A stretch of DNA of 64,000 bases from Citrus sinensis (lineage: Eukaryota > Streptophyta > Magnoliopsida > Sapindales > Rutaceae). This document shows, in pieces, positions 13,949 to 26,667 of this stretch. The notes beneath the pieces are model-generated. The model saw only the letters and a program-made list of their open reading frames with translations. It made no database searches and was not told the origin of the DNA. The position numbers and the translations under genes are program-made. Each line of letters begins with the position of its first letter. Within the stretch, counting starts at the first letter, position 1. The stretch covers positions 31,659,501 to 31,723,500 of the forward strand of contig NC_068557.1 in assembly GCF_022201045.2 (NCBI RefSeq), written 5' to 3'.

Positions 13949-16900
13949 CTAACTCTGATTTGAGATAGGAGGCCGACCTCGTCCCATTGAGAATCCTCTG
14001 GTTCCATCAGGCATTCTAGGGCCAGGAGGTGGCTTCGTCGGTTCAAGAGCATGAGAAGATGTAGTCCCATGGCCTGCCGCGGATGAGATAGTCAATTGAG
14101 TCACATGAAAAACATAAATTTAAAAAGATGGGATAGGAAAAAGAACCAAAACCACAAGCAAATGCACTGGTTGGTTTAAATACCCAGGCCATTGGGCCCA
14201 CCCCGGTATCTCTGTCTCCTTGATCGTCCTCGATTTCTTCCTTTCTGCCCATCATTTTTCTCCTTGGAATTGGATAAGTGCTCTCCCTCCTGAAAAGAAT
14301 AAAGCAGCAACACATAAAAATCTTTATCTGGCTTTTACTCTCATCCGATCATTGCTTATTCCTCTTCTCATGTCAACATGAAAATGAAAATAAATAAATA
14401 AATAAAAATATAGAGCTTTGACAAAATATTCTACAACAGTTTAAACTCTTACCATTCATATTATCATATGTCAATCAACAATAAGCTCTCAACAGCACAG
14501 CTTTAAATCAAATAGAAAATACCAATAATTTCATAAAATAGCATGTTAAAGGACTTGCCTCTTCGTCAGGTGTATCATCATAACGATCATTCGAGTTTTG
14601 ATGCTCCTCGTTGCCAGCTGGATCAGAAGTTCGACCACTGTTGTTCTTCTCATAATCAGATCCCCTCCAGGCTTGCCTTCTCTGCCCATAATTTCCCTGT
14701 AACAGGTGACCTAAGATTAGCTCCTGTTAACTACGCAAGAGGATATAAGGAAATAAGGTTAAATTACCATTCTCTTAAGAAGCTTGACCCGCAAGCCATT
14801 TCTCCAGTCCTGTTCATCATTCAAAGTAGCCACCTGATCCAAACACAGGTCAACCTTTAAATTAATAAACTAACATCATAAGCAAAATGCAGTGTAATTG
14901 TGAATGTTTACTTGATACTCACAGCTTTCTCAGCAGCCTCCACAGTCTCGTACTCCACAAAAGCATGTAACTACAGACAGAAAGCAGAACACTACATAAA
15001 CTGGATCAACAAAATCAAGCTACTACTACAAACACCAGTTATCATCACCTTTTTTATCAACAAAAGTTTTAACAGATTATTATAGCAAGTTAACTGTTCA
15101 CATCTGTCTTCTAATCCTTTTCAAGGGGTAATGATTAAAATCATAACACCCTTTATCCATTTCACAACAGTTACAGTTTACCACCAGCCAAAGGCACATG
15201 TGGACATCTCCATAACCATAGCAATGACTCCCAATCCAGTAAAACAAATGGCAGCCAGGAATAAATCAATTTTTAGTGAAGAATGCAGTAAATTAATCAT
15301 AGTGTAATACAAAACCTTTCACCTAAAACATTGTCTATATCAGTTCCATACCTTATTACTAACCAAGTACTCATATTTGCTGCTTTTTTTTGACTCTTCC
15401 ACAACATTTGGATCACGGATGCAGATGCTTTTTATTCTGAAAAAAAAGAACTATACAATCAAATCGAAAAAAGAAGAAAAATAGCTCACTGAATAAAACT
15501 TTGTAAAGGAACAATTTTTTTTTTTTTTTTTTCATTTTACTTTAAAAACAAAGTACATACTTTCCAGCTTCTGCAAATATTCTCTGCATGTTCTCTACCG
15601 AGTGATCCTCAGGTAGATTCTCTACCAAAACAGTGAATAACTAGGGTCCACAAATTAGATGCTATAAATTTATCAAATTAACATAAGAATGAAACAATCA
15701 AGTTCATGCAATTCATTACCTTAGGATCCCTGACTTCAGTGACTGGCAGAGGATTAAGGCGCTTTACCTTCTTCCCATTTGAACTCACAACCTTTAATTT
15801 TTATTTTATTTAAAAAGGGAAATTAGGAAATAATTAAAGAATAAACACCCTTTACATCATAGTTAACTGGAATCATTGAATTATTAAGAAGCTACCATTA
15901 ACATCTGCCTCAACGCAGAAGGCACAAGTGACGTTGCATTTTATCACTTCAGATATGTAGATAACATCAACACCCTAATCATTATTATTGCAAAGGAAAG
16001 AAGCAGCTTACAAGCAAGGATGATTCCCTGAGTGCAGCCACTATCCATGCATGGTTTCGGGTAAGCCTCTTCAATTTCCTAAAAGAAGCAATAACTGATA
16101 TTGGAACTGCAAGAAAGACAAACCATAAATATGAAAATAGAGTTATAGGAAAAGATTGATACAGGTATTCCTAATTTCCCATCATATAAAAAGATAGATA
16201 CAGGTTTGAAAACTTTAAGCAGTTAGGAAGCTTTAAAATAAACGTAAATCATTTTAGCCTCATAAGCATGCAGCCCAAAGAAACCATCCAATAACACAGG
16301 AGCTAAAGAAGAATCAAAAGATGGAAACAAGATATGTATAAAGATTCCGGTGTATATTCTATTTTGGATTCTACAACTAAGGATCAAAGAAAAATCAGTA
16401 CTTTGTCATGGGCACAAAACCAATATCCAAATCAAACAAACCCGAATCTTAGCTATCAGTAACATGTACCGAGAAAGTGACAAACTAACCGAATCCTTGG
16501 GTTATTAAAATAATTCTACCATTTGGAAAAGTGGATACATTAGAGTAGGCATTATCAATTCTTCCCATTACCCAAAATATCAGGTAAATAACAGAAATAG
16601 TTCAAATCGCAGTAGAATGTAAAGAGAGAGGAAAGTTCAGAATAAAAATATTTCAGTCTAGATGGCCAGTTTCTGGAACCATCAACAATACATGTCAAAA
16701 TGCAGGTAAAAAGACCACATAATATGTTAACAAAGTAACAACTTTATTAATATCCATGAACAAGGTTAAAGGAACCTAAAGAATTCCTCAAATAGAGAAG
16801 GAATCAGACAGCGGTCAATTGCATAGTCATTCAGATTGACACCCAAAAGCTCGGCACAGCGAAATGGCTGCACCAGGAAAACATCCAGGCTAGCCAATCT

Positions 16901-18010
16901 GTCATAAGTACCTGCTTTACTTCATCACCTTCATCATCTCTATTCTACAAAATATTTCCCAGATTTAATTTTGCACTAAAAGCCATATTGATTGTTTTCA
17001 ACTGATCCATCTTTATTCTCCAAGTTAAATTATTATTTTGCATTTTAGTTAGTTTGGAAATCCATAGTTTCTGAAAAACAAAACAGCAGGAGCATTAGTT
17101 TCTCTAACAATGTACCAGATAGATGTGGCAAGTTTCTTTTATTCTACCGCACATTGAATAGCAAGTTGGAAACTTAACCAATTTATAGGTCAGCAAACCA
17201 TAAATCCTACTTCCCCAGAAAAATCACGCCCTTACTCCATCATAGATAACATATTGTAGTTCATCATAATTTCCATGCACTTAAAACTGTTAACACATCA
17301 TTCGTATGGGAAGTGGAAATTGTCAGTGGAACTCACAGCAGTACAAATTTAAGAGACCTTTCAATAACAACTTATTTGAGCTTAACACTACATACCATTA
17401 CTTAAACAATTCTCAACACATACAGTTTGATGTTTCAAGAGTTGAAAACACAAATACATGGCAGAGTACTTACCGAAACCTTCTTTATTCTTTCTAATCA
17501 AATTCATCATATACTTATCAGTTGGCAAATTCTCATCACTAAAATAGTATTCCACCTGCAACACAATAAACAAACTCGTGTAGGTTGCGTTTGAGAATTC
17601 AAATAAAAGTATCAAAACGAAACCTAATGACAACATAATTCATTGCCAACACAATTAAAAAAGCGTTTCCATCAGCAAACACAGACACCTAAAGGGAAAC
17701 CAAAAAAGAAAAAAAAGAAGGAACAGTAATTAGAAAAACACGCTAGCACTTTAATAAATACCTGCTTAATGATCCTTTGTTTCAGATCATCAGTGAGAAC
17801 AGCTGGAGTAGAGGAGTTCTCGTGATCTTTAATCGGATCCTCGCAGTGGTCGTGATCATGATCGTCATCTGACGGTGGAACTGGAACATCAGGGATGTCG
17901 TGCTCGGGTGATCCAACGGGAGAGAAATCTGGATCGAGCCGAGGAGACGGTGGGTTCGAATCCACGGCCGGGATGGCGGTGGTAGAGGTGGGACCCTCTA
18001 AGCCGTCCAT
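13949..18010 (-). CDS. LARP6A: La-related protein 6A (La motif, RRM, SUZ-C tail)
   Basis: Eleven exons, in order 17762-18010, 17474-17555, 16012-16106, 15720-15791, 15561-15640, 15352-15436, 14923-14970, 14768-14833, 14559-14696, 14184-14289 and 13949-14073, total 1146 bases and encode 381 residues. After an acidic N-terminus of about 75 residues comes the La motif (QRIIKQVEYYFSDENLPTDK through HAWIVAALRESSLLVV). Next is an RRM (KLFTVLVENLPEDHS to the LHAFVEYETVEAAEKA strand), then an Arg/Gly-rich basic stretch, and a C-terminal PGPRMPDGTRGF-type block matching the SUZ-C motif. LARP6 proteins bind RNA and act in mRNA localisation or translation control. I see no PAM2 motif, which favours the 6A branch over 6B/6C. 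Translation starts at the ATG at 18010; upstream in-frame sequence lacks another ATG. The intron at 14558-14290 has a GC donor. Intron 2 (16107-17473) is long at 1367 bases. Confidence 0.93.
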
Positions 18011-18966
18011 TTTCTGGGGACGGAAGGAGAGGGGTAGAGGACGAAGAAAAGAGTATTGAGGCAAGAATAGGCTGAAATGAGATTCCCTTTAGGTAAAACC
18101 CCTCCCGCCCATTCTTCTTTCTTCTCCTGCTCTCTCTCTCAAGTTGCTTTTCTAACCTCTGCTCCCTCTTATAGGACTCATGGGCATCTTCGTTATTTCA
18201 CCATCCTTGAGTTGAAAATTTTTGGCAATTGCTGATGCGACGACGTCTCTTCTTCCCATTCAAACGATGTCGCTTAAGAAGTTTGAGCTTTTAAGTCAAG
18301 CAGATTAAATGATTAATCTAATTAGTAATTACATCTTATCATTAAAAAAAAAAAATAGTAATTACATCTAATTTTTAACCAAATTTCTATTTATTCATCA
18401 TCAAAAGATTGTTATTTCATATGCATTGAAGAATAAATTTTAATTGAATTTTTAGATGAAAATTCAATTTTCATTTCTATCAATGAGTAAAATCTTGTAC
18501 CTTGGTAGTACAAGGAAATTCACCATTTTCGGTCATTTTGCAGCCAAGTATATGGTTACGCGTTTTATATTAAAGGAAAAAGTACGATCGTATAACAAGA
18601 TTCTAAGGAATCAAGAATACAGGCATGTAGTAAGATCATGAAATGAAAAGGGTCCTTATTGGGTGGAGAAAGAATATTTGACCTTGTGTTTGTTTTACAA
18701 TAGGAATTTGGATGCACTCATATTGTGGCAAATTGATGCACCTAATGTATTTACCAGGAAGCAAAGTTAAAGTGCAGTAAGATAAAGCGAAGATACTTTC
18801 TCATAGCAAAGCTCTCATACAACATAGACATGGGATTATGGTTTTAACATTAACACTCCATGCCAGACCTATTAAACCATGCTTAATAACAGTACACAAT
18901 TGCTTGCCAATCTAAAACAAAACTAAAACAAGCAACCAAAAGCCATCCCCAACGCCTAATCCCAAC
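18011..18966. other. LARP6A promoter and DUF642 3' flank
   Basis: The left part holds the LARP6A leader, a pyrimidine-rich tract around 18115-18150 and a CpG-containing block to about 18270. It also carries a short poly-A insertion with target-site duplication (listed separately). From about 18700 onward the sequence should be DUF642 3' untranslated region. No separate gene is visible; the 61-codon frame at 18456-18641 has no recognisable motif. Confidence 0.5.
18323..18369. mobile_element. Poly-A-only retroposition scar with 14-bp target duplication
   Basis: TAGTAATTACATCT occurs at 18323-18336 and again at 18356-18369. Between the copies lies a 19-base insert, TATCATT followed by twelve A. 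A perfect direct repeat bracketing a poly-A tail is the mark of target-primed reverse transcription, here by a LINE or LINE-driven transcript truncated to almost nothing. Slippage or fill-in repair is a weaker alternative. Confidence 0.6.
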
Positions 18967-21900
18967 CTAAAACAGAACTAAAACAAGCAACCAAAAGCCA
19001 ACCCCAAGGCCTAATCCCAATTGTCCAAATACAATTCTACTAGAACCTGAAAACCACACCCTCACGTCATCCACAACCGGACCACATAATGAGCTCATGT
19101 CATCTGTTCGTGTATTGTAATACACGCTGTAGAATGCAATACGTGTTCTATCAGCTTTGGCAGTGAAATTCACATTAGCATCATGGAAGGTCGAGTTAGC
19201 ATCCTCTGTGTAATGTACTATTTGGGCTTGATCCCCAGCAAATGCCATGACTGCAAGTGGTTGCTTGCATTTGTCCCCAGCGTGGCCTAAAGAAAATGTC
19301 AAGCTGTAATCCTTGTTTGCCATGGTTTCAACCATTTGAGAGATAATGCCTTCCTTCCCTGAGAGTAATTCGATGGCACGTTTTCCTTGGGGGACTGAGT
19401 AATGGTAGGAGTCGATGTAACGGACAGCTCTGTTTGATTCAACAATCCAACCAGGCAATGAGGATGTCTCTTCATCGAGGTTGGTGGGAAGCAAGACTCC
19501 TAGCGATACATTTCTAAACATCCACGGACCTTCTTCAAAATCGCCATTGACTACAGCATTGTCTGCGAAGATTGTAGCAATGGGAATGAATATTAGAGAA
19601 TTATATCAACAATGCTGTACATTACATCCCAATTCAGTTTTTGAATTTAACTACTACTTTTATCCAATAAAACATAATTTAGCTGGGAGCGATTCTAAGC
19701 AACAATTGACAAACTTTCCGTTAAGGGCAAAATCTTTCATTTAAGGGATTACAAATTGGGAAGTGTCTGAATTTCTATCTACAAAACCAAACTTATTTTT
19801 TTAATTTTTTAATGATTCTTTTTTTTATTGCAACAAGGCCCCTTTGTCAATTATTATGCGACAAAGTTAAATAGTTCTCTATAATAAAAAAATGGTAGAG
19901 TTCAGTAATTTTTCTTTTAATTCCTTATTGAAGTTCATGTTAAATATAGGGGGTTGAATGATTGGGTGCGTATTTGTTTTAAGGGGGGAAGGAACACATA
20001 CAGAGACAGATATATATTTCTACAACAAGACGACTACACTATCTACATGAGCAAAAAGAAAAAAAAAATCTACCTTCATCTAAATTATATGTACGACAAC
20101 TCTGAAAATACAATAGTAGCAACCCACCACTCGGCATTAACCGGAGTTGATTATTTTCTTCTTCTATGCACCTAGAGGCCCTCTACTTACTGATTATTCT
20201 CTTAATCCTGTTTTTCAAATTAATCCTGCTTTGCCATTTACCAAACATTTATTATTTTAATTAAAGCCATCAAGCATTGAATTCTTTGGCACACCCCCAC
20301 TTTAATATATCGAGACTCCCAAATGAAAAATGCCCATCCCGGGGCCCCCTGCTTTGGATGCTGAGTAAAAAAAAGCATCAGCTCCATACCCTCCCCGCCA
20401 GGGTCCAGGGCCTACAGACACAAAAGAATATAATAAAATAATAGAATTTACCTTTGGGCTTATCAGGAGCGAAAAGCTTCTTGATCGCAATATCATCAAT
20501 GATGGGCCCACAAGTGGGGTCATCTTCCATGCCCGGGTTCTTAAAAAGAAGCTTCACATTGTCGTCTTCTGCCTCAAAAGCCCACGCGTACGGGTCCCAC
20601 CCTTGCACGTTATACAATGTCTGCAGGTCTATGGTCTGTGATGCAGGTGGCACGGACACGTTCAGCGACTCCAGCTGCGCGCACGTGCGCGCCGCACTGA
20701 ACGTAACGGAATACGTAGACCCTTTTTCAACTTTCACTTCCTGGCTGATCTCCGCATCGTTGCCTAATCTAACAGCGTGAGAACCCTGTGGCACAATGAG
20801 GATCATCCCACCTTGTTTTTGCCCAGATGAGACCAGCTCTACGGTGCCGTTTAATTTCCAGCTTGGAATCTCTGTGGGCCCATCTGCTATGGACTCACTC
20901 GGGAAGCCGTGCGACGGGGATGTCTCAAAATCGCCATTAGCCACTAAACCTGCATGCAATATGAGGAAAGAATACATATTAGTATTCTACTTTTCTTTTT
21001 CAGATTAGCAAAAATACTAAATCTATATCCAAAATTTGGTTCGAATTTCTCCATTAGCTAATCAATTTTAAGATGAAATATTCTCTTATTAAATTTATGT
21101 TGTGGGAACCAACGGTCTACAAAAATAGGGTCACATATTATCAACGTGCTAACAAAAGAAAAAATTTGGACCTTGATGTGGAAACGATGAAGGATTGTAC
21201 AATTGTGTAATGGGTTCACCTATCATAATAATGGACCCATGTACTAGTGCCGCACCAAACACTGAAGAAGCTTGGCACCCGTTTTTTGAAAATGAGGCAG
21301 CTAGGAATTACAGGTTAGGAGCCTAGCAAAGAGAGAATAGGACTATTTTGTTCCAACATAGTGTCAGAAGCACTATACAAAATCATTCTTAATGCATTAA
21401 TTTTAGTCAAAAAAGTCTACAGCGAACAAGATATTAAGAGATCGAGTCCCCTCACAGCAAATTTGTAGGAACAACAAACCCAGTGGATAACCTTATCTAC
21501 GTACGGGCCTCAGAACTTTAGAAAGCGCACCCGCACAAAACTAACAACGCATTATCAAGAAAATATTAAGAAGTGGATAGCAATAAAGAAACAATAATAA
21601 AGCTATTTAGTCCAATCTGTCATCTGTCAAAGCTATCGGACGAAATACGAAAATACTGTGTACTTAAAAATGGAAAGAGGATAATAAAGAAAATAACTTA
21701 AGGCGCGAGAATGAGACGAGACTCGTCCAATCCAACTTGGACCAAGAAGCCGCGTTTACCGCGTGGACCCCACGATTTTATTGTTCAGCTTTGGCCCATA
21801 TTTTCAACATAAGTCCTTTCCGCGCTTGACTACTGAGTGGAAAATTGCTTTTTACCTTTGACAAAACATGAGTTGAAAAACGCGAGAAGGGAAGGGGTGC

Positions 21901-23386
21901 ATCAACTCCCAAAAATCGGTGATAAAAATATATATTGTATAGCCGGCTCCCTTCTCTTGACGAAAAGAACCCCTGTCGTTTTGTAGAAATTAGGAAAAGG
22001 TCTCTTCATTTTTATTTTTACGCAGGCGGGAATGTGCTGCACTAAAGTCAAATCGCCCACCTTAGGGCTTAGGGCTTAGGGCTTATAGAAGGAAGAGAAA
22101 AGTGAATCAACATGGTCCATGTTAACTCTGTCACCCACCACACCACACCTTCAATGCATCATTCTCCTTTCCTCTTTATGTGTATCGCAGCATGCCCGTG
22201 ATTCAAGTTGTAATGCTAGTACTATTAGTAGCATTCTATTTTAGACATGAACAGAAGCTTGAGGTAATATCAATGCAAATCAATGGTTGATTAAAGTCCG
22301 GCAAAACTAGCCGGGTTGAAAAGCTTTCTGCAGAATGCTGAAAGGTGGGGTGCACTAAAAATGCTATTTTCACCAACATCGTAGACGATGTAGGCTACAA
22401 AATATAAGCGATTAAAGAGTAAAAAACCAACAATCGAAGAACACAATAAACAAACAGATGGAGAATCAGCAAACTTCAAACAGCAAGAGGAATAAAGGGA
22501 ATGCTTTGCTAACTCATCAGATTATATGATAAAGGAGCTCCGCGAAACACTCAATGGTGGTGGAGCCGACAATTTTGAAGACTCGGAGACCATAACATAA
22601 TTGCTATTGAAATATTTTAAATCACACATACTATCATTTTTAAAAAAAAGAATTAAAAATAAAATAAATAAAAATCCCACAAAGTCGGTCACTCAAACAT
22701 AGAACTACGCAAATAACTTTAAATAAAACAATAGCATCGTTAGGGCCTCCCATCCCAGCAAAATATGCACTTTCATCAACAAATTTGGCATAACAAATAA
22801 TAATGCATAAATAAAAATGGATGTTTTAGAAGAGTGGCAAGCAACTGGTGTTTGGCCAATGACCAAGTTCAACTAGTATATTTAGGTGATTTCTGAGACA
22901 CAAAGTCACAAATGCAGAAAACTTTGGAACGTAGAACATAACGGCAAGAAATTTAGCTAAAATATCATATCGCTCATGTTTTTTTTTTCGGTATTCGTAC
23001 TTTACAACATGCTCTTGACCACTTGACCCACATTGATAAACTAACCAATTAGAGAAAGAGAAGGCACAGTGAATATCAGATCTCAGAAATAACAAAAACC
23101 CAGAACGCATAAATCTCGTAGAAATGGAGGCACACAGAAGCAATAACAATTAAATAAGGGGGAAAAGGCCGCACTTTCCAATTTTGGATGAATAAATACC
23201 AAAAGTAACAACAAATCTCATCTAAGCAATAGATAGAAAATGCTGAAATGTAAGTGTACGAACAGTTAAAAGGAGTGAAAACATACCATCTTCGGCTAGG
23301 ATTGAAGAAGCCAAATGAGCAACAACAAACATAAACAGAGAAACCCATCTAGTTATTGAAGAGCTTTTCACCATTTTCTCGGCCAT
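18967..23386 (-). CDS. DUF642 cell-wall protein, putatively GPI-anchored
   Basis: Three exons (23287-23386, 20452-20949, 18967-19562) give 1194 bases and 397 residues. A cleavable signal peptide spans about residues 1-31 (hydrophobic run WVSLFMFVVAHLASSILA). Two tandem DUF642 domains with galactose-binding-like folds follow. The first begins GLVANGDFETSP and the second NAVVNGDFEEGPW; each ends in a Cys-Gly-Pro block (CGPIIDDIAI, CGPVVDDVRV). The C-terminus is a small-residue stretch (WFSGSS) followed by a strongly hydrophobic tail, the layout of a GPI-anchor signal, which matches the At1g29980/At2g34510 branch rather than the soluble DUF642 proteins. The family is plant-specific, apoplastic, and linked to cell-wall pectin modification. 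Intron 1 is large (2337 bp). A TATA-like box and a (CT)9 run precede the ATG. Confidence 0.95.
20950..23286 (-). other. Large first intron of the DUF642 gene
   Basis: This 2337-bp intron has GT...AG ends and is far longer than its neighbours. It contains a GC-richer block at about 21690-22150 with CpG-containing sequence. It also contains three consecutive GCCCTAA-type units on the minus strand (22062-22084). The rest is AT-rich. Short frames inside it show no recognisable protein. Confidence 0.8.
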
Positions 23387-23402
23387 ATTTCTCACTGCTC
23401 AA

Positions 23403-23420
23403 CTCTCTCTCTCTCTCTCT
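23403..23420. repeat. (CT)9 microsatellite in the DUF642 5' leader
   Basis: Nine CT units lie 17 bases upstream of the ATG. On the transcribed minus strand this reads (GA)n. Confidence 0.85.
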
Positions 23421-23479
23421 CAGTAGCTGCTGTGTGTGCACTCTGTTTTGAGGCAGAGAAAAAAGAGGCAGTAGTGTCC

Positions 23480-23491
23480 TTATATTTATGC
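23480..23491 (-). promoter_or_regulatory. Putative TATA box of the DUF642 gene
   Basis: The minus strand carries CATAAATATAAG about 95-105 bp upstream of the start codon, consistent with a short leader that includes the CT run. Confidence 0.4.
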
Positions 23492-26480
23492 AAGATTCCG
23501 GTTCTGTCGTCTTTACTCTTTAAATTAAACTAGCTGTTAACTTTATTTAATCGGCATTACTTTTTCTGTGATTTATTCCACAAAAACAAAAAGGGCTCCT
23601 TTAATTTTTCGGCTTCAAGAATAATTGAAAAAATTGTCTTCCTGGTGTTTCCCACCACTCTTATATTTTATTTAACTATTTTTTAAATATTATTATTACC
23701 ATTATTTGCTTTCATTGCGGGTTTTGATAATTGTGTTGTCGCGGCGGGCCCAGTGCACCGCCGTGGCGCCGTACACATTTGTCCAATCCGATTCATTCAT
23801 AGTAACTGGCCTTCTGGTGATTTTGTGTAACAGCTGCTTGGATTATTACTAAAGTTCGGCTATTATTAACGTGCAAAAATGATCGGGTGGGTGTTATCGC
23901 GCACTTTGTTATGAATAACCGGTCATGTGTCATCTTATTATTAGTCGAGCTGTTAGATGCCAACCAATGATCAAGTTACACACATGCGTGACGTGCGCAT
24001 CTAATCAGTTCTCTATTAAAGTGTTTAACAAATGTTTATATATGTGGTCTTATAAGTTAAATTATGAATTATTATGTAATTTCTTAAATTAGACATATAA
24101 ATTATTGGTATGATTTATCAAACTTTAAGTACATTTTTATTTTATTAGACTGAATTAGGTAATGATAAGACATTATATGATTGGATTGGACCGAAAAATA
24201 TTTAAATATTGTTTGGGACTGCATCTAAGCGAGTGAGTTAACACAACTTAGCTGCATGACAGCTAAACCATAATGTATTAATTAGGATATAATTTCTCAT
24301 AGCATATATAATTAATTTTAAAATTGAATGTCTTAAAATATAATAAAATTTTAAACAAATATATTAAAATTATTATATTTACAAATGTCATCAACTTTTA
24401 CCCCCTACAAATAGTGATTTATTAAACACACAACAATAGTTGTAGTTTTTTTTTTTATTATTAGCAGTTCTAACTTCAAACTTGATCTGAAACAAGCCCT
24501 TAATAATAATGTTATGCTTAAAGTAGTATAAACTTGAATTTAATTAGAGATTGACAACAAATTTCAGTACGGTACCCTATTCAAAATTAAGGGTTAAGAG
24601 TCTAATTATGACTCAAGATATTAAAGTCTGACCCTATCAGATTCATAATTAAAACTTTACTAAAAAGTCCTAACTTAACCCTTATCCAATAAATTATTAT
24701 TATATTAAAAAACAAAAACACAAAACATACACATTACATTTTTGTTTTTCAAAATACTTGAACTATTTAAATACTTTGATATGTAACTAAAAAAAAAAGT
24801 CATTGTCCATGCCCACTGGTCGCTGTAGTACTATGACTAAAGCGTTTTGTTTTTCTCTATCAACTGGTGGTGACCGCATTGGGCAACTCAAAACAAATAT
24901 TTATTAATTATTTTTTAAAAAAATTTATTAAAATAAAAAAGGTCATAGGGACGGATTTTTAAAAGATCATTTTTTTTTTTTTTTTTAGTCATAAGGTCGG
25001 GTTAGTATTCAGCCAATCCTATCCAAACTTGGCTATTATAATATTAGATTTGACTGAAAGTATAATTTTATTATTAGATAAACAAAATATCAAAATATTT
25101 TATCATGTTTATTTAATTATGAAATCAGTTGAAATGAATGCAAAAAAAAAAAAATTCTAAATAAAAATTCAAAATTAATTACAATATTCATTCTACGGAC
25201 TATTAAATATTTAAGATATGTTTGCTGAAAATAATACATATTTTTAAATGTAACAATTAATTCTATTTTACATTTATTATTTTTTATAATGTAAAATATG
25301 ATTTTTTTTAATTAATATTTTAATAAATATGTTATTATATCAAGTATCTCCATTATGAATTATATTTTGAATTCTATATCCTTGTTGTTGCTGTTATTAT
25401 TATTTCTATATAATACATATTGCTAATTCATAATATTATCATCACTTACATAATTTTCATAACACAGCAACATGTCATTTTGCCGCTTGCACATGATTCG
25501 ATATGTGTGTGCGCGTGTGTGTAATTGCCAATCAAACTAAAATTATTTTAAGAAATAATATATTAAGTTGAGGAAAAAAAGGTGTAAAATATATATTCAT
25601 ACATATATATTAAGAGAAAGTTTGTGTTGATTTGGATTTTGGCCCTTAACAGTTACCACAGTCTAACAGATTTGTTTAGAAATGGAAAAAAATTTGGATC
25701 CAAAGCGAGTTCAAGTGAATTATTCTTTCGAATAGGAGTTGAGCTTTTAACAACCCTTTAGATATGTTATAAAATGCTATATTTTTATTTTCACAATTTT
25801 GACCTTACAAATTATTTTATAAAAAAAAAAAAGTCATCTTTCCAGACTCCACTTTATTCTTCAATGCCGTAAAAAAAATACATAGATTTTGTTGATGTTT
25901 TAATTAACTATAGAAGAAAATGCTTAAATTATTTTCGACTATAGAAAGTAATCTAAACAACAATATAAATTATTGCAATTCACATAAGAAAGTCTATTGA
26001 ATTTAAAAAAGTTTGCTTAAAGGGTTGATGTTAAATTTTTTATGAAGGGAGAAAGTCAATATCCCATGGGATTTAGTTTGAGAAATAGACATGAAGAAAA
26101 AATATTCTGAATTAAGATTGTTAGTAAAATGGAAAGTGTTGAAATGATTTTTATTATAAGAAAAAATCCAAAGCGAAATGAAAATATTATTATGGGAGAC
26201 CAAATAAAATTATGTTGATAGAATTTATAGAGAGAAAAAGTTTGGTCAATAGAGAGAGAAAACAAGGATATAGTATGCTTTAGGGCTGACAAACGCCTGC
26301 CGTGAGGGGAGAACCGAGAACGCATGGGCTCATAAAACGATTTTTTTTGAAAAGTAAATGTGCGGAGATATTTTTGTAATCAAAGTGGTAAAGGGGCTTA
26401 ATAAGAGTAATTGAGGGGTGGAAATAGCATCAGTCTTCGGAATAATCACGAAATGTTGTGCATGCATTATTATTTGAAAC
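23492..26480. other. Spacer between divergent DUF642 and PFD6 genes
   Basis: About 3 kb of promoter and intergenic DNA between two genes pointing away from each other. It is strongly AT-rich with poly-A and poly-T tracts (for example about 24970-24987) and a GT-rich run near 25505-25522. No gene, RNA gene or bounded transposon was recognised. Confidence 0.5.
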
Positions 26481-26556
26481 GGCCCAGACTATCAAAATTC
26501 GAGGGGGGACCATGAGAGTGTGGGATGATGCAAGTTGGGCTGCACGCAAGGCCCAT
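26481..26556 (+). promoter_or_regulatory. Site II-like GGCCCA elements upstream of PFD6
   Basis: GGCCCAG at 26481-26487, TGGGCT at 26535-26540 and GGCCCAT at 26550-26556 lie 110-190 bp before the start codon. Site II (TGGGCY) elements bind TCP factors and are common in promoters of plant growth-related housekeeping genes. Role here is inferred. Confidence 0.55.
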
Positions 26557-26667
26557 CAGAAAACACTGAAACTGCACGCGTCTGCCTCGTTGCAATTGCG
26601 CACTTCTAAGTTCCAATTGAGTAGTAATAAACCAGAAGCTAACGCGTAAGCGGCAGAAGCAGCAGCA

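Noticed and set aside
17953-17963. GGTTCGAATCC, identical to a tRNA T-loop core
   Set aside because: It lies inside the first coding exon of LARP6A, and no acceptor stem or A/B box pairing surrounds it. Coincidence.
18011-18064. Longer N-terminus for LARP6A
   Set aside because: Upstream in-frame sequence has no ATG, so the start at 18010 stands.
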